DNA of 15,788 nucleotides from CAZPEV01 sp964585635 (GTDB lineage: Bacteria > Zixibacteria > MSB-5A5 > GN15 > JAAZOE01). The notes beneath the pieces are model-generated. The model saw only the letters and a list, made by a program, of their open reading frames with translations, searched no databases and had not been told where the DNA came from. The stretch lies in assembly GCA_964585635.1 (NCBI GenBank), contig CAZPEV010000065.1, positions 1 through 15,788 on the forward strand. Direction: 5' to 3'. The position numbers were made by a program, and so were the translations under genes. Position 1 is the first letter of the stretch; each line of letters begins with the position of its first letter. Of this stretch, positions 5,924-12,981 are shown one piece after another.

Positions 5924-7114
5924 ATGCCTACGTTCAATGACGCGTATATCGTCTCAGCCTGCCGGAGCGCAATCGGGCAGATCCATGGCGGATTGGCATC
6001 GTTTTCCGCTCCGATGCTGGGTGCCTTTGCAGTCAAGGAAGCGGTCAAGCGGGCCGGTGTGGATCCCCATAAGGTTGATGAAGCCATCATGGGTCAAGTG
6101 GTTCAGGCCGGGGTCGGTCAAGCTCCGGCGCGTCAGGCTGCCATTCACGGCGGCCTGGGTCCGGAGACCGGAGCGTTAACTATCAACAAAGTCTGCGGTT
6201 CGGGGCTGAAGGCGGTCATGCTGGCCACGCAGGCGATCCGATTGGGTGATGCCGATTGCATCGTCGCCGGCGGGATGGAGTCGATGTCCGGCACGCCGTA
6301 TGTTCTTCATGGCGCCAAGGCCGGCTTCAAGTTCGGCGACCGAACCCTGCAGGACGCCATGATACTTGATGGTCTGTGGTGCGCATTCAAGAATTGGCAT
6401 ATGGGGGGCGCCGCCGAGTTGACGGCCAAGCGGTCAAGTATCAGCCGCGAAGAGCAGGATCAATACGCTCTTAATTCACACATGAAGGCGGTGGCGGCGC
6501 AAAACGCCGGGAAATTCAATAAGGAGATTTTTCCGGTCGAGATACCGCAGAAGAAGGGTGACCCGATCGTATTCAATAAGGATGAGGGCCCTCGTCCTTC
6601 CATTTCTCTGGAGGTCCTGGCCAGGCTGAAACCGGCTTTTCTGAAAGATGGCACTGTCACGGCCGGTAATGCGCCCGGTCTGAACGACGGCAGTTCGGCG
6701 GTGGTGGTGGTGTCGGAAAAGTTTATGAAGCAGCACAACCTGAAGCCGATGGCGCGGGTGGTCGACTATACGACCGCCGGTATCGAGCCGGAACTGCTGT
6801 TTTATGCGCCGATCAAGGCGGTTCAGAAACTGAGCAATAAGATGGGCGTCAAGCTGGATCGATTTGATCTGATTGAAGCCAATGAGGCGTTTTCGGTGCA
6901 GTGTCTGGCCGACGGCAAAGAATTGGGCTGGGATTGGAGCAAGGTAAACGTCAACGGCGGATCGGTGGCGCTGGGGCACCCGATCGGAGCCTCGGGCGCC
7001 CGTATCCTGACCACGCTTATATACGCTTTGGCTGACCGGGGCAAAAAACATGGCTTGGCCACTCTCTGTCTGGGCGGCGGACATGCCGTGGCTCTGGCGA
7101 TCGAGATGGCATGA
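5924..7114 (+). CDS. atoB: Acetyl-CoA acetyltransferase (thiolase)
   Basis: This 396-residue cytoplasmic enzyme either joins two acetyl-CoA to acetoacetyl-CoA or cleaves 3-ketoacyl-CoA. ATG 5924 is chosen because GGAGG lies six bases upstream; the ATG at 5918 touches that site. The thiolase catalytic set is complete: nucleophile C91 in KVCGSGLKAV, N320-EAF, H352 in GGSVALGHPIGASGAR and C382 in CLGGGHAVA. The length matches the family (about 390-400). It is the first gene of an operon with 3-hydroxyacyl-CoA dehydrogenase (32 bases downstream) and two acyl-CoA dehydrogenases, which supports a short-chain acyl-CoA cycle. The family is certain. Whether it prefers acetoacetyl-CoA or longer chains is inferred, so the symbol is approximate. 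The segment GGAAELTAKRSSISREEQD is somewhat unusual but conserved in position. Confidence 0.93.
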   Translation: MPTFNDAYIVSACRSAIGQIHGGLASFSAPMLGAFAVKEAVKRAGVDPHKVDEAIMGQVVQAGVGQAPARQAAIHGGLGPETGALTINKVCGSGLKAVMLATQAIRLGDADCIVAGGMESMSGTPYVLHGAKAGFKFGDRTLQDAMILDGLWCAFKNWHMGGAAELTAKRSSISREEQDQYALNSHMKAVAAQNAGKFNKEIFPVEIPQKKGDPIVFNKDEGPRPSISLEVLARLKPAFLKDGTVTAGNAPGLNDGSSAVVVVSEKFMKQHNLKPMARVVDYTTAGIEPELLFYAPIKAVQKLSNKMGVKLDRFDLIEANEAFSVQCLADGKELGWDWSKVNVNGGSVALGHPIGASGARILTTLIYALADRGKKHGLATLCLGGGHAVALAIEMA

Positions 7115-7146
7115 AAAGGCCGGGAAGGACAACCAGGAGAACGAAC

Positions 7147-8007
7147 ATGAACGTTGACGACATCAAACGGATCACTGTTATCGGCGCCGGCACCATGGGC
7201 AACGGCATTTCCCATCAGTTCGCTTTGAGCGGCTACAAGGTCAACTTGGTCGACATGAATCAGGCGATTTTGGATCGCGCATTGGCGACGATCAAGACCA
7301 ATATGGAACGTCAAGTCAAGAAGGACGCGATCACGGCAGATCAAATGAACGCCGCCCTCGAGAACATAAAGCCGGCGACCGACCTGAATATCGCCCGTGA
7401 TTCGCAATTGGTGGTGGAAGCGGTCTTTGAGAATCTCGACGTCAAGCTGGAGCTGTTCAAGAAACTGGACGCTCCCTGCCCGCCGGACACGATTTTGGCC
7501 TCCAACACCTCGTCGGTCCCGATCACGCTCCTGGCCGGCATCACCCATCGGGCCGATAAATTTATCGGCATGCATTTCATGAATCCGGTCCCGATGATGA
7601 AGCTGGTGGAGGTGATCCGGGGTATCGCCACCTCGGATGAGACGTTCAATACCATCAGAGAACTTACCCTCAGGCTGGGCAAGACGCCGGTGGAGGTTAA
7701 CGACTACCCTGGTTTTGTCGCCAACCGAATCTTGATGCCGATGATCAACGAGGCTGTGTTTACCCTGATGGAGGGAGTGGCCACCGCCGAGTCGATCGAT
7801 ACGGTCATGAAACTCGGCATGAATCACCCGATGGGGCCGTTGACGCTGGCCGATTTTATCGGGCTGGATGTCTGCCTGGCGATCATCGAAGTGCTCTATG
7901 AAGGATACAACGATCCCAAGTATCGACCCTGTCCGCTGTTGCGTAAGATGGTTCAGGCCGGATATCTGGGTCGCAAAACCGGTCGCGGTTTCTACACCTA
8001 TCAATGA
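7147..8007 (+). CDS. hbd: 3-hydroxyacyl-CoA (3-hydroxybutyryl-CoA) dehydrogenase
   Basis: This 286-residue NAD(P)-dependent enzyme interconverts 3-hydroxyacyl-CoA and 3-ketoacyl-CoA. ATG 7147 has AGGAG eight bases upstream; an in-frame ATG at 7111 overlaps the thiolase stop but lacks a site. The Rossmann motif VIGAGTMGNG begins the protein (residues 11-20). ASNTSS (118-123) supplies the catalytic serine, GMHFMNP the catalytic H143, E155 completes the dyad, and YPGFVANRILMPMINEA contains N193. The C-terminal helical dimerisation domain ends with GYLGRKTGRGFYTY. The length equals that of stand-alone clostridial-type Hbd proteins, without a fused hydratase. It sits between thiolase and acyl-CoA dehydrogenase genes. 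Function is secure; the physiological direction is not visible. Confidence 0.93.
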   Translation: MNVDDIKRITVIGAGTMGNGISHQFALSGYKVNLVDMNQAILDRALATIKTNMERQVKKDAITADQMNAALENIKPATDLNIARDSQLVVEAVFENLDVKLELFKKLDAPCPPDTILASNTSSVPITLLAGITHRADKFIGMHFMNPVPMMKLVEVIRGIATSDETFNTIRELTLRLGKTPVEVNDYPGFVANRILMPMINEAVFTLMEGVATAESIDTVMKLGMNHPMGPLTLADFIGLDVCLAIIEVLYEGYNDPKYRPCPLLRKMVQAGYLGRKTGRGFYTYQ

Positions 8008-8022
8008 TAAGGAGTCTGACGG

Positions 8023-9165
8023 ATGGATTTCAGGCTTTCCGAAGATGACTTGATGATCAAAGAGACGGCGGCCGATCTGGCCGCCAAGCGGATCTATCCC
8101 TTCGCCGAGAAGTGGGATGAGGAAGAAGCCCTGCCGCAGGAAATTCTGGCCGAACTGGCCGAGCTCGGATATTTCGGCATGATGCTGCCGGAGGAATACG
8201 GCGGTCTCGGCTTGTCCACCGTTACCTACAATTGCGCCATGGAAGAGCTGGCGGCCGCCTGCGCCGGCCTGATGATCACCCTCAGCGTGCATAATTCTCT
8301 CTGCGGCGAAGCGCTTTGCCGCTTCGGGTCGGATGAGCTCAAGAAGCGCTACCTGCCGGATATGGCGGCCGGCAAAATAATCGGCGCCTATTGTCTGACC
8401 GAGCCGAACGCCGGCACCGACGCTGCCTCAATTAAGACCGCGGCGGTGAAACGAGGCGATAGCTATGTCCTCAACGGTAGCAAGGCATTTGTGACCAACG
8501 CCGGAATGGCCGGCATTTTTGTCGTTTTTGCCGTCACCAATCCCGGGGCCGGGGCCAAGGGGATATCCTGTTTTGTCGTTCCCAAGGGTGCTGCCGGTAT
8601 GACCATCGGCGCCAAGGAGAAGAAAATGGGGCTGAAGGCCTCCGATACGCGCGAGGTGTCGTTTACCGACGTTGTCGTTCCGGCGGCCAACCGGATCGGA
8701 GAAGAGGGGTCCGGTTTCAAGACGGCCGTGATTCTGCTCAACAACGGCCGGATCGGGGTCGCCTTCCAATCGCTCGGCATCGCCCGGGCGGCGCTGACCG
8801 AAGCGCTCAAGTACTCGAAAGAGCGACAGCAGTTCGGCCAGCCGATCTGCAATTTCCAGGCGATTCAATTCAAGCTGGCAGAGATGGCCGCCAAGATCGA
8901 AGCCGGACGGCTTCTGGCCTTTCGGGCCGCCACCATGAAAGATGCCGGGGAGAACGTGGCCATGGAATCATCAATGGCCAAGTGGTTCTGTTCCAAGATA
9001 TGCAACGAGGTGGCCAACGAGGCGGTCCAGATTCATGGCGGCTACGGCTATATGAAAGAGTATGCCGTGGAACGGTATTTCCGGGACGCCCGCGTGACGG
9101 AAATCTATGAGGGAACCACGGAAGCGCAGAAGATGGTTATCTCACGTCAATTGTTGAAGGATTAG
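8023..9165 (+). CDS. Short-chain acyl-CoA dehydrogenase (butyryl-CoA dehydrogenase-like)
   Basis: This 380-residue FAD enzyme introduces the 2,3 double bond into acyl-CoA and normally passes electrons to electron transfer flavoprotein. ATG 8023 follows AAGGAG at 8009-8014. All family signatures are present: CLTEPNAGTDAAS (substrate and flavin pocket, 124-136), SDTREVSFTDVVVP, KERQQFGQPICNFQAIQ (R268 and F271, FAD contact), IHGGYGYMKEY, and the catalytic base E363 in IYEGTTEAQ. The base in this position and the overall length match butyryl- and short-chain acyl-CoA dehydrogenases. It starts 15 bases after hbd and ends two bases before a second paralogue. The chain-length preference is inferred, so no symbol is given. 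Confidence 0.9.
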   Translation: MDFRLSEDDLMIKETAADLAAKRIYPFAEKWDEEEALPQEILAELAELGYFGMMLPEEYGGLGLSTVTYNCAMEELAAACAGLMITLSVHNSLCGEALCRFGSDELKKRYLPDMAAGKIIGAYCLTEPNAGTDAASIKTAAVKRGDSYVLNGSKAFVTNAGMAGIFVVFAVTNPGAGAKGISCFVVPKGAAGMTIGAKEKKMGLKASDTREVSFTDVVVPAANRIGEEGSGFKTAVILLNNGRIGVAFQSLGIARAALTEALKYSKERQQFGQPICNFQAIQFKLAEMAAKIEAGRLLAFRAATMKDAGENVAMESSMAKWFCSKICNEVANEAVQIHGGYGYMKEYAVERYFRDARVTEIYEGTTEAQKMVISRQLLKD

Positions 9166-9167
9166 CC

Positions 9168-10316
9168 GTGCTGTTAAAAAAAGAACATCAGGAGTATCGC
9201 GAGAAGATCCGGGCCTTGGCCGAGGAGAAGATCGCTCCCCTGGCGACTGAGCTTGACCTTAAGCAGCGCTTTCCCAAAGAGCACCTCAAACCGCTGGCCG
9301 AGGCGGGATTGATGGGGATGGTGGTGCCGGAACAGTACGGCGGAACGCCGGTCGATACCATTTCGTACAGCATCGCCGTCGAAGAGCTGTCACGTGTATG
9401 CGGGTCCACGGGGATCACCGTTGCCGCCCATAACAGCCTGGGCTGCTTCCCGATTCTTAAATTCGGCACCGAAGAGCAGCGCCGGCGATATCTGCCGCGC
9501 GGCACGGGGGGCGGTGAGCTTTTGGCCTTTGCGTTGACCGAACCCGAGGCTGGATCCGATGCCGGGGCGACCAAGACGGCGGCCGTCAAGAAGGCCGACC
9601 ATTGGCTGCTCAACGGCACCAAGTGTTTTATTACTTCTGCTTCCCATGCCTTTGCTGCGATCACCACGGCCAGGACCTCCGCCGCTCCGGGAGTTAGGGG
9701 TATCTCCTCGTTTATCATCGACAAGGGCTGGCCGGGATACGACATCGGCAAGAAAGAGAACAAGATGGGACTTAGGGGATCGGATACGGCCTTCATGCAT
9801 TTCACCGACGTCAAGGTGCCGTTGGAAAACCTATTGGGGAACGAAGGGGACGGCTTCAAGCAGTTCATGATTACTCTGGACGGCGGCCGGATTTCGATCG
9901 GCGCCATGGCGCTGGGGCTGGCCCAAGGAGCGTACGAATGCGCTCTCAACTATGCCGCCGTAGCCGAGGAGGCGGGCGTCAAGCTGAGCGAAGAGCAGGC
10001 GATTCAATGGAAGCTGGCCGACATGGCGACCGAAATCGAAGCCGCGCGGCATTTGATTTATGGCGCCTCGATGATGAAGGACGCCGGCGTAAAATTCTCC
10101 AAAGAGTCGGCCATGGCTAAGATGTATGCCTCGGAAGTAGGCAACCGGGTTTGCTACCAGGCCATCCAGATATTGGGAGAGGCAGGATACCGCACCGGGC
10201 CGTTTCCGGCGGAACGGATGTACCGCGATGTCAAGCTTTGCGAGATCGGCGAGGGAACATCCGAAGTGCAGCGGATTGTCATCGCCCGCGAGATACTGAA
10301 GTCGGTGGCGGGTTGA
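9168..10316 (+). CDS. Divergent acyl-CoA dehydrogenase paralogue
   Basis: This 382-residue protein starts at GTG 9168, two bases after the stop of the first dehydrogenase; AAGGA inside the end of that gene can serve as ribosome binding site, so the two are probably translationally coupled. FALTEPEAGSDAGA (121-134), GSDTAFMHFTDVKVP, QILGEAGYRTGPFP and the catalytic base E362 in IGEGTSEVQ show a complete acyl-CoA dehydrogenase fold. The motif that normally reads ERxQFGxPIxxFQ is absent: at 263-277 it reads AAVAEEAGVKLSEEQ, equal in length, with Ala at the Arg and first Phe positions and Glu at the second Phe. That motif helps hold the FAD of the neighbouring subunit. It may bind FAD differently, work in a heteromer with the first enzyme, or use another substrate. 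Confidence 0.88.
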   Translation: MLLKKEHQEYREKIRALAEEKIAPLATELDLKQRFPKEHLKPLAEAGLMGMVVPEQYGGTPVDTISYSIAVEELSRVCGSTGITVAAHNSLGCFPILKFGTEEQRRRYLPRGTGGGELLAFALTEPEAGSDAGATKTAAVKKADHWLLNGTKCFITSASHAFAAITTARTSAAPGVRGISSFIIDKGWPGYDIGKKENKMGLRGSDTAFMHFTDVKVPLENLLGNEGDGFKQFMITLDGGRISIGAMALGLAQGAYECALNYAAVAEEAGVKLSEEQAIQWKLADMATEIEAARHLIYGASMMKDAGVKFSKESAMAKMYASEVGNRVCYQAIQILGEAGYRTGPFPAERMYRDVKLCEIGEGTSEVQRIVIAREILKSVAG

Positions 10317-10402
10317 CCGCCGGTCGGTTTCCGGAAGACCGCCGCAGCCCCTGAGATAGCCTCTGCAACCCGCTGGCGATTATCGCGTGGCACGAGTTGA
10401 AT

Positions 10403-11377
10403 ATGAGTCGAATCCTCTATGCCGGCATCGATATCGGAGCGACCAATATCAAATATGGACTGGTCGATTCGGAGGGGGGCGTCTGCGTCCGCAATCAGAT
10501 TGCGACTCCGAAGAATGGATCGGCGGAGGAGCTCTTTGAAAAGGTGGCTTATTGCGGGGAGCAACTTCTGATCGAGGCCGACGAGGCCTCAGCCACGGTG
10601 AATTTTATTGGAGTTGGATCGCCCGGATCCGTCAGCATCACCAGCGGCATTATCCAGGGAACCTGTCCCAATATTCCCGGATGGGTTGGCTTTCATCTTC
10701 GCGACCGGCTGGTCGACCGGCTTAACCTGCCGGCGCTGGTCGATAACGACGCCAATTGCGCCGCGATTGCCGAGCATCGCTACGGGGCCGGGCGGGGATA
10801 TGACAATATCGTCTGCCTGACGGTCGGCACCGGCATCGGGGGCGGATTGATCCTCAATGGTCGGATTTATCGCGGGGCGAGCGATTCGGCCGGCGAGATC
10901 GGCCAAATGATCGTGGCCGATGATCCCAGCGGTGAGTCTCCCGGCCGGTTTCTGGAATCGCTGGTGTCGTCGCGGGCGATCCTGGCGCGGATGCGGACAG
11001 CGCTGGAGCCGGGCATCACGCCCGTGTTCAGGAATCTCATCGGCGATGATATCGAACAGCTAACCATGAAGAAGCTCTTCACGGCCGTTCGCAGAGGGGA
11101 TACGGCGGCCCTGACGGTCATTCAATCGACGGCGCGACTATTAGGACGGGCGCTGGCCAGCCTGGTAAATGTCCTCAACCCGGAGCTGGTGATTATCGGA
11201 GGTGGAGTGGCTGAAGGGGGAAACGAATTTGTCGATACTGTCAGGGACACGGTGCTAAAAGAGGCGTTGCCGACGGCCGCCGGTGATCTACTGGTTGTTC
11301 CGGCGGAACTGGGCAACGCCGCGGGATTTATCGGCGCGGCCATGCTGGGGTCGGAGATTCCCCAACCAGCCGAATGA
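10403..11377 (+). CDS. ROK-family sugar kinase without the zinc motif
   Basis: This 324-residue protein starts at ATG 10403 (a TTG at 10397 is less likely); the ribosome binding site is poor. The ATP phosphate-binding loop GIDIGATNIKYGLVD (8-22), GVGSPGSV, the catalytic loop LVDNDANCAA with D116, TVGTGIGGGLILNGRIYRG and the C-terminal NPELVIIGGGVAEGG identify a ROK kinase, most often a glucokinase or N-acetylhexosamine kinase. There is no N-terminal helix-turn-helix, so it is an enzyme rather than a repressor. The usual GEIGHM plus CxCGxxGCxE block is changed: it reads GEIGQM (Q168), followed by DDPSGESPGRFLESL with no cysteine. The substrate cannot be given. It starts 86 bases after the acyl-CoA operon and may be a separate unit. 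Confidence 0.85.
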   Translation: MSRILYAGIDIGATNIKYGLVDSEGGVCVRNQIATPKNGSAEELFEKVAYCGEQLLIEADEASATVNFIGVGSPGSVSITSGIIQGTCPNIPGWVGFHLRDRLVDRLNLPALVDNDANCAAIAEHRYGAGRGYDNIVCLTVGTGIGGGLILNGRIYRGASDSAGEIGQMIVADDPSGESPGRFLESLVSSRAILARMRTALEPGITPVFRNLIGDDIEQLTMKKLFTAVRRGDTAALTVIQSTARLLGRALASLVNVLNPELVIIGGGVAEGGNEFVDTVRDTVLKEALPTAAGDLLVVPAELGNAAGFIGAAMLGSEIPQPAE

Positions 11378-11401
11378 GAGAGCAAATGGACAAGTTTGGG
11401 G

Positions 11402-11429
11402 TTGACAAGCGCCGCAACATTCGTTAATT
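11402..11429 (+). promoter_or_regulatory. Probable promoter of the tRNA pair
   Basis: A perfect -35 TTGACA (11402-11407) lies 41 bases before the first tRNA, after the ROK gene stop. The -10 region is the AT patch around 11423-11429 (GTTAATT) and is only a loose match, with 15 to 16 bases of spacing. A downstream T/A box could substitute. Confidence 0.4.
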
Positions 11430-11448
11430 GGGGGTCTTAAAATGGGAT

Positions 11449-11521
<73 letters not shown>

Positions 11522-11534
11522 TGTGAGATGTCAA

Positions 11535-11607
11535 GCCACCTTAGCTCAGTTGGTAGAGCAGCTGATTCGTAATCAGCAGGTCTGCGGTTCGACCCCGCAA
11601 GGTGGCT
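11535..11607 (+). tRNA. tRNA-Thr (CGT anticodon)
   Basis: This is a 73-base cloverleaf without an encoded CCA. The acceptor GCCACCT pairs with AGGTGGC, with discriminator T at 11607. The D arm contains GCTCAGTTGGTAGAGC, identical to that of the preceding tRNA. The anticodon stem GCTGA/TCAGC encloses loop TTCGTAA, anticodon CGT, reading the Thr codon ACG. The T arm is TGCGG-TTCGACC-CCGCA. A short T-rich stretch (TTCTTTTGTT, 11610-11619) follows and may help end the transcript. Confidence 0.95.
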
Positions 11608-11932
11608 GATTCTTTTGTTCTCCAGATTCTTCGGGAGCTTTCAATCGAATTGTCTCGCCGGAACGTCATCGTCTGCTGTGCCTCTGTTGCCTGAGTTGTT
11701 CAGTAATTGTGCGAACGGGATAATGCCCCTAGCGCTATGCGGAAAAGGAAATGCGGTAATCGCTTGGCATTCATCAGGGACAATCGATAAACCGACAGAG
11801 GCATGGGATTTGCCTATGATTTTGCTGATTTTAACGGCCGGCAGCCGTAGCATTTTCATCGGACCGCAGACGTGAGGGAATTGTCAAAAAACAGACGCTA
11901 TTGAATGGCCAACTATAACGGGAGCAAAGGTT
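11608..11932. other. Unexplained 325-base stretch after the tRNAs
   Basis: No convincing gene is visible. An 86-codon frame on the plus strand (11615-11875) and a 72-codon frame on the minus strand (11641-11859) overlap over most of their length. Both lack a ribosome binding site and any family motif I can name. The minus frame (SHASVGLSIVPDECQ, NSGNRGTADDDVPARQF) looks slightly more protein-like. Weak AT-rich promoter-like boxes occur at 11881-11919 ahead of the lipoprotein gene. The location next to a tRNA 3' end would suit a relic of an integrated element, but no repeat of the tRNA end is seen. Confidence 0.3.
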
Positions 11933-12730
11933 ATGAAAATCTTGGCGGTACTTGGGGGAGCAATGCTTTTGGCGGCAATTTTGCTGATGCCGGGATGCTC
12001 CGATTCACCGACTTCAGCCGACCGATTCGGCGATCTCAGAATCAGGCTGGTTGATTCTCCGGGTGACTATCAGCAGGTGAATATCGTCGTGAGCCGGGTC
12101 GAGGTCCATGTCGCGGATGCCGATTCGGTCGGCGGCTGGACAACGATCAACGATAATCCGGCCACCTATGACCTGCTGGATCTACGGAATGGAGTTAATG
12201 CCGTCTTGGGCGACGCCAAGCTGGCGGCGGGCAAATATACACAAATCCGTCTGATCATCGGCGCCGGCAGTATGGTCGTCATCAATGACACGGCCTATTC
12301 TTTGGAGATTCCGAGCGGTTTCCAGACCGGCATCAAACTCAATCATGACTTTACGATCGAGAGCGGCAAGTTGTATGAATTGACGTTGGACTTCGATGCC
12401 GCCCGTTCCATTCATCAAACGGGTGCCGGCCAGTATAAGCTCAATCCGGTGATACGGGTGCAGGCGACCGTCACCTCGGGGACGATCTCCGGCATTGTTG
12501 CCCCGGTTGCCGCCCGGGCGATCGTCTCGGCCGTGGTCGGCACGGACACCCTCAGCGCCTCTGCCGACAGCGTGACCGGAGCCTTTATGCTGATAGCGCT
12601 TCCGGCGGGGGTCTATGCGGTCGCCATTGAACCGACCGATACTCTCTACGCCGACACGACCATAGCCGACGTTCAGGTAATCGCGCAGCAGAACACCGAT
12701 CTGGGCACGATTACGTTGCGGACCCGGTGA
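11933..12730 (+). CDS. DUF4382 lipoprotein with a C-terminal carboxypeptidase-regulatory-like domain
   Basis: This 265-residue protein starts at ATG 11933 with AAAGG nearby upstream (GGAGCAAAGG). Residues 1-22 are a lipoprotein signal with C22 in LMPGC; the -3 residue is Met, a mild departure from the usual Leu. Residues 33-165 match the DUF4382 pattern: GDLRIRLVDSPGDYQQVNIV, RVEVH, LLDLRNG, LAAGKYTQIRLII and LTLDFDAARSI. From about 183, SGTISGIVAP to AGVYAVAIEP is a beta-sandwich of the carboxypeptidase-regulatory or CnaB type. The family is secreted and of unknown function; binding of carbohydrate or protein at the cell surface is only a guess. It is a lone gene with a weak upstream promoter. 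It has no visible operon partner. Confidence 0.8.
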   Translation: MKILAVLGGAMLLAAILLMPGCSDSPTSADRFGDLRIRLVDSPGDYQQVNIVVSRVEVHVADADSVGGWTTINDNPATYDLLDLRNGVNAVLGDAKLAAGKYTQIRLIIGAGSMVVINDTAYSLEIPSGFQTGIKLNHDFTIESGKLYELTLDFDAARSIHQTGAGQYKLNPVIRVQATVTSGTISGIVAPVAARAIVSAVVGTDTLSASADSVTGAFMLIALPAGVYAVAIEPTDTLYADTTIADVQVIAQQNTDLGTITLRTR

Positions 12731-12981
12731 TTGGATCGCAGGGTTATCGGGGCTTTCCGACCTTCGGGGCAACGACCCGAGAATCGGCGGATAGTTCCGC
12801 ACGGCGGCATTATGTAATAGCCTCGATTATTAGCATATTAATATCGATTTCATCCTGAAGGCGCCCTCTGCGAAGCGAACGAAAAGCCTCGAAATGATTC
12901 TCGTTGCCGACGCCCCCCCGCTGATGTACATTGAACAAGATTATCGGTTCGTTACCATATAAGATCAACCGGGAGATGCAG

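Noticed and set aside
6823..8292. A 489-codon minus-strand frame opposite the thiolase, hbd and dehydrogenase genes
   Set aside because: It is the mirror of three well-supported genes with GC-rich third positions. Its sequence is rich in His, Arg and Gln and has no domain character.
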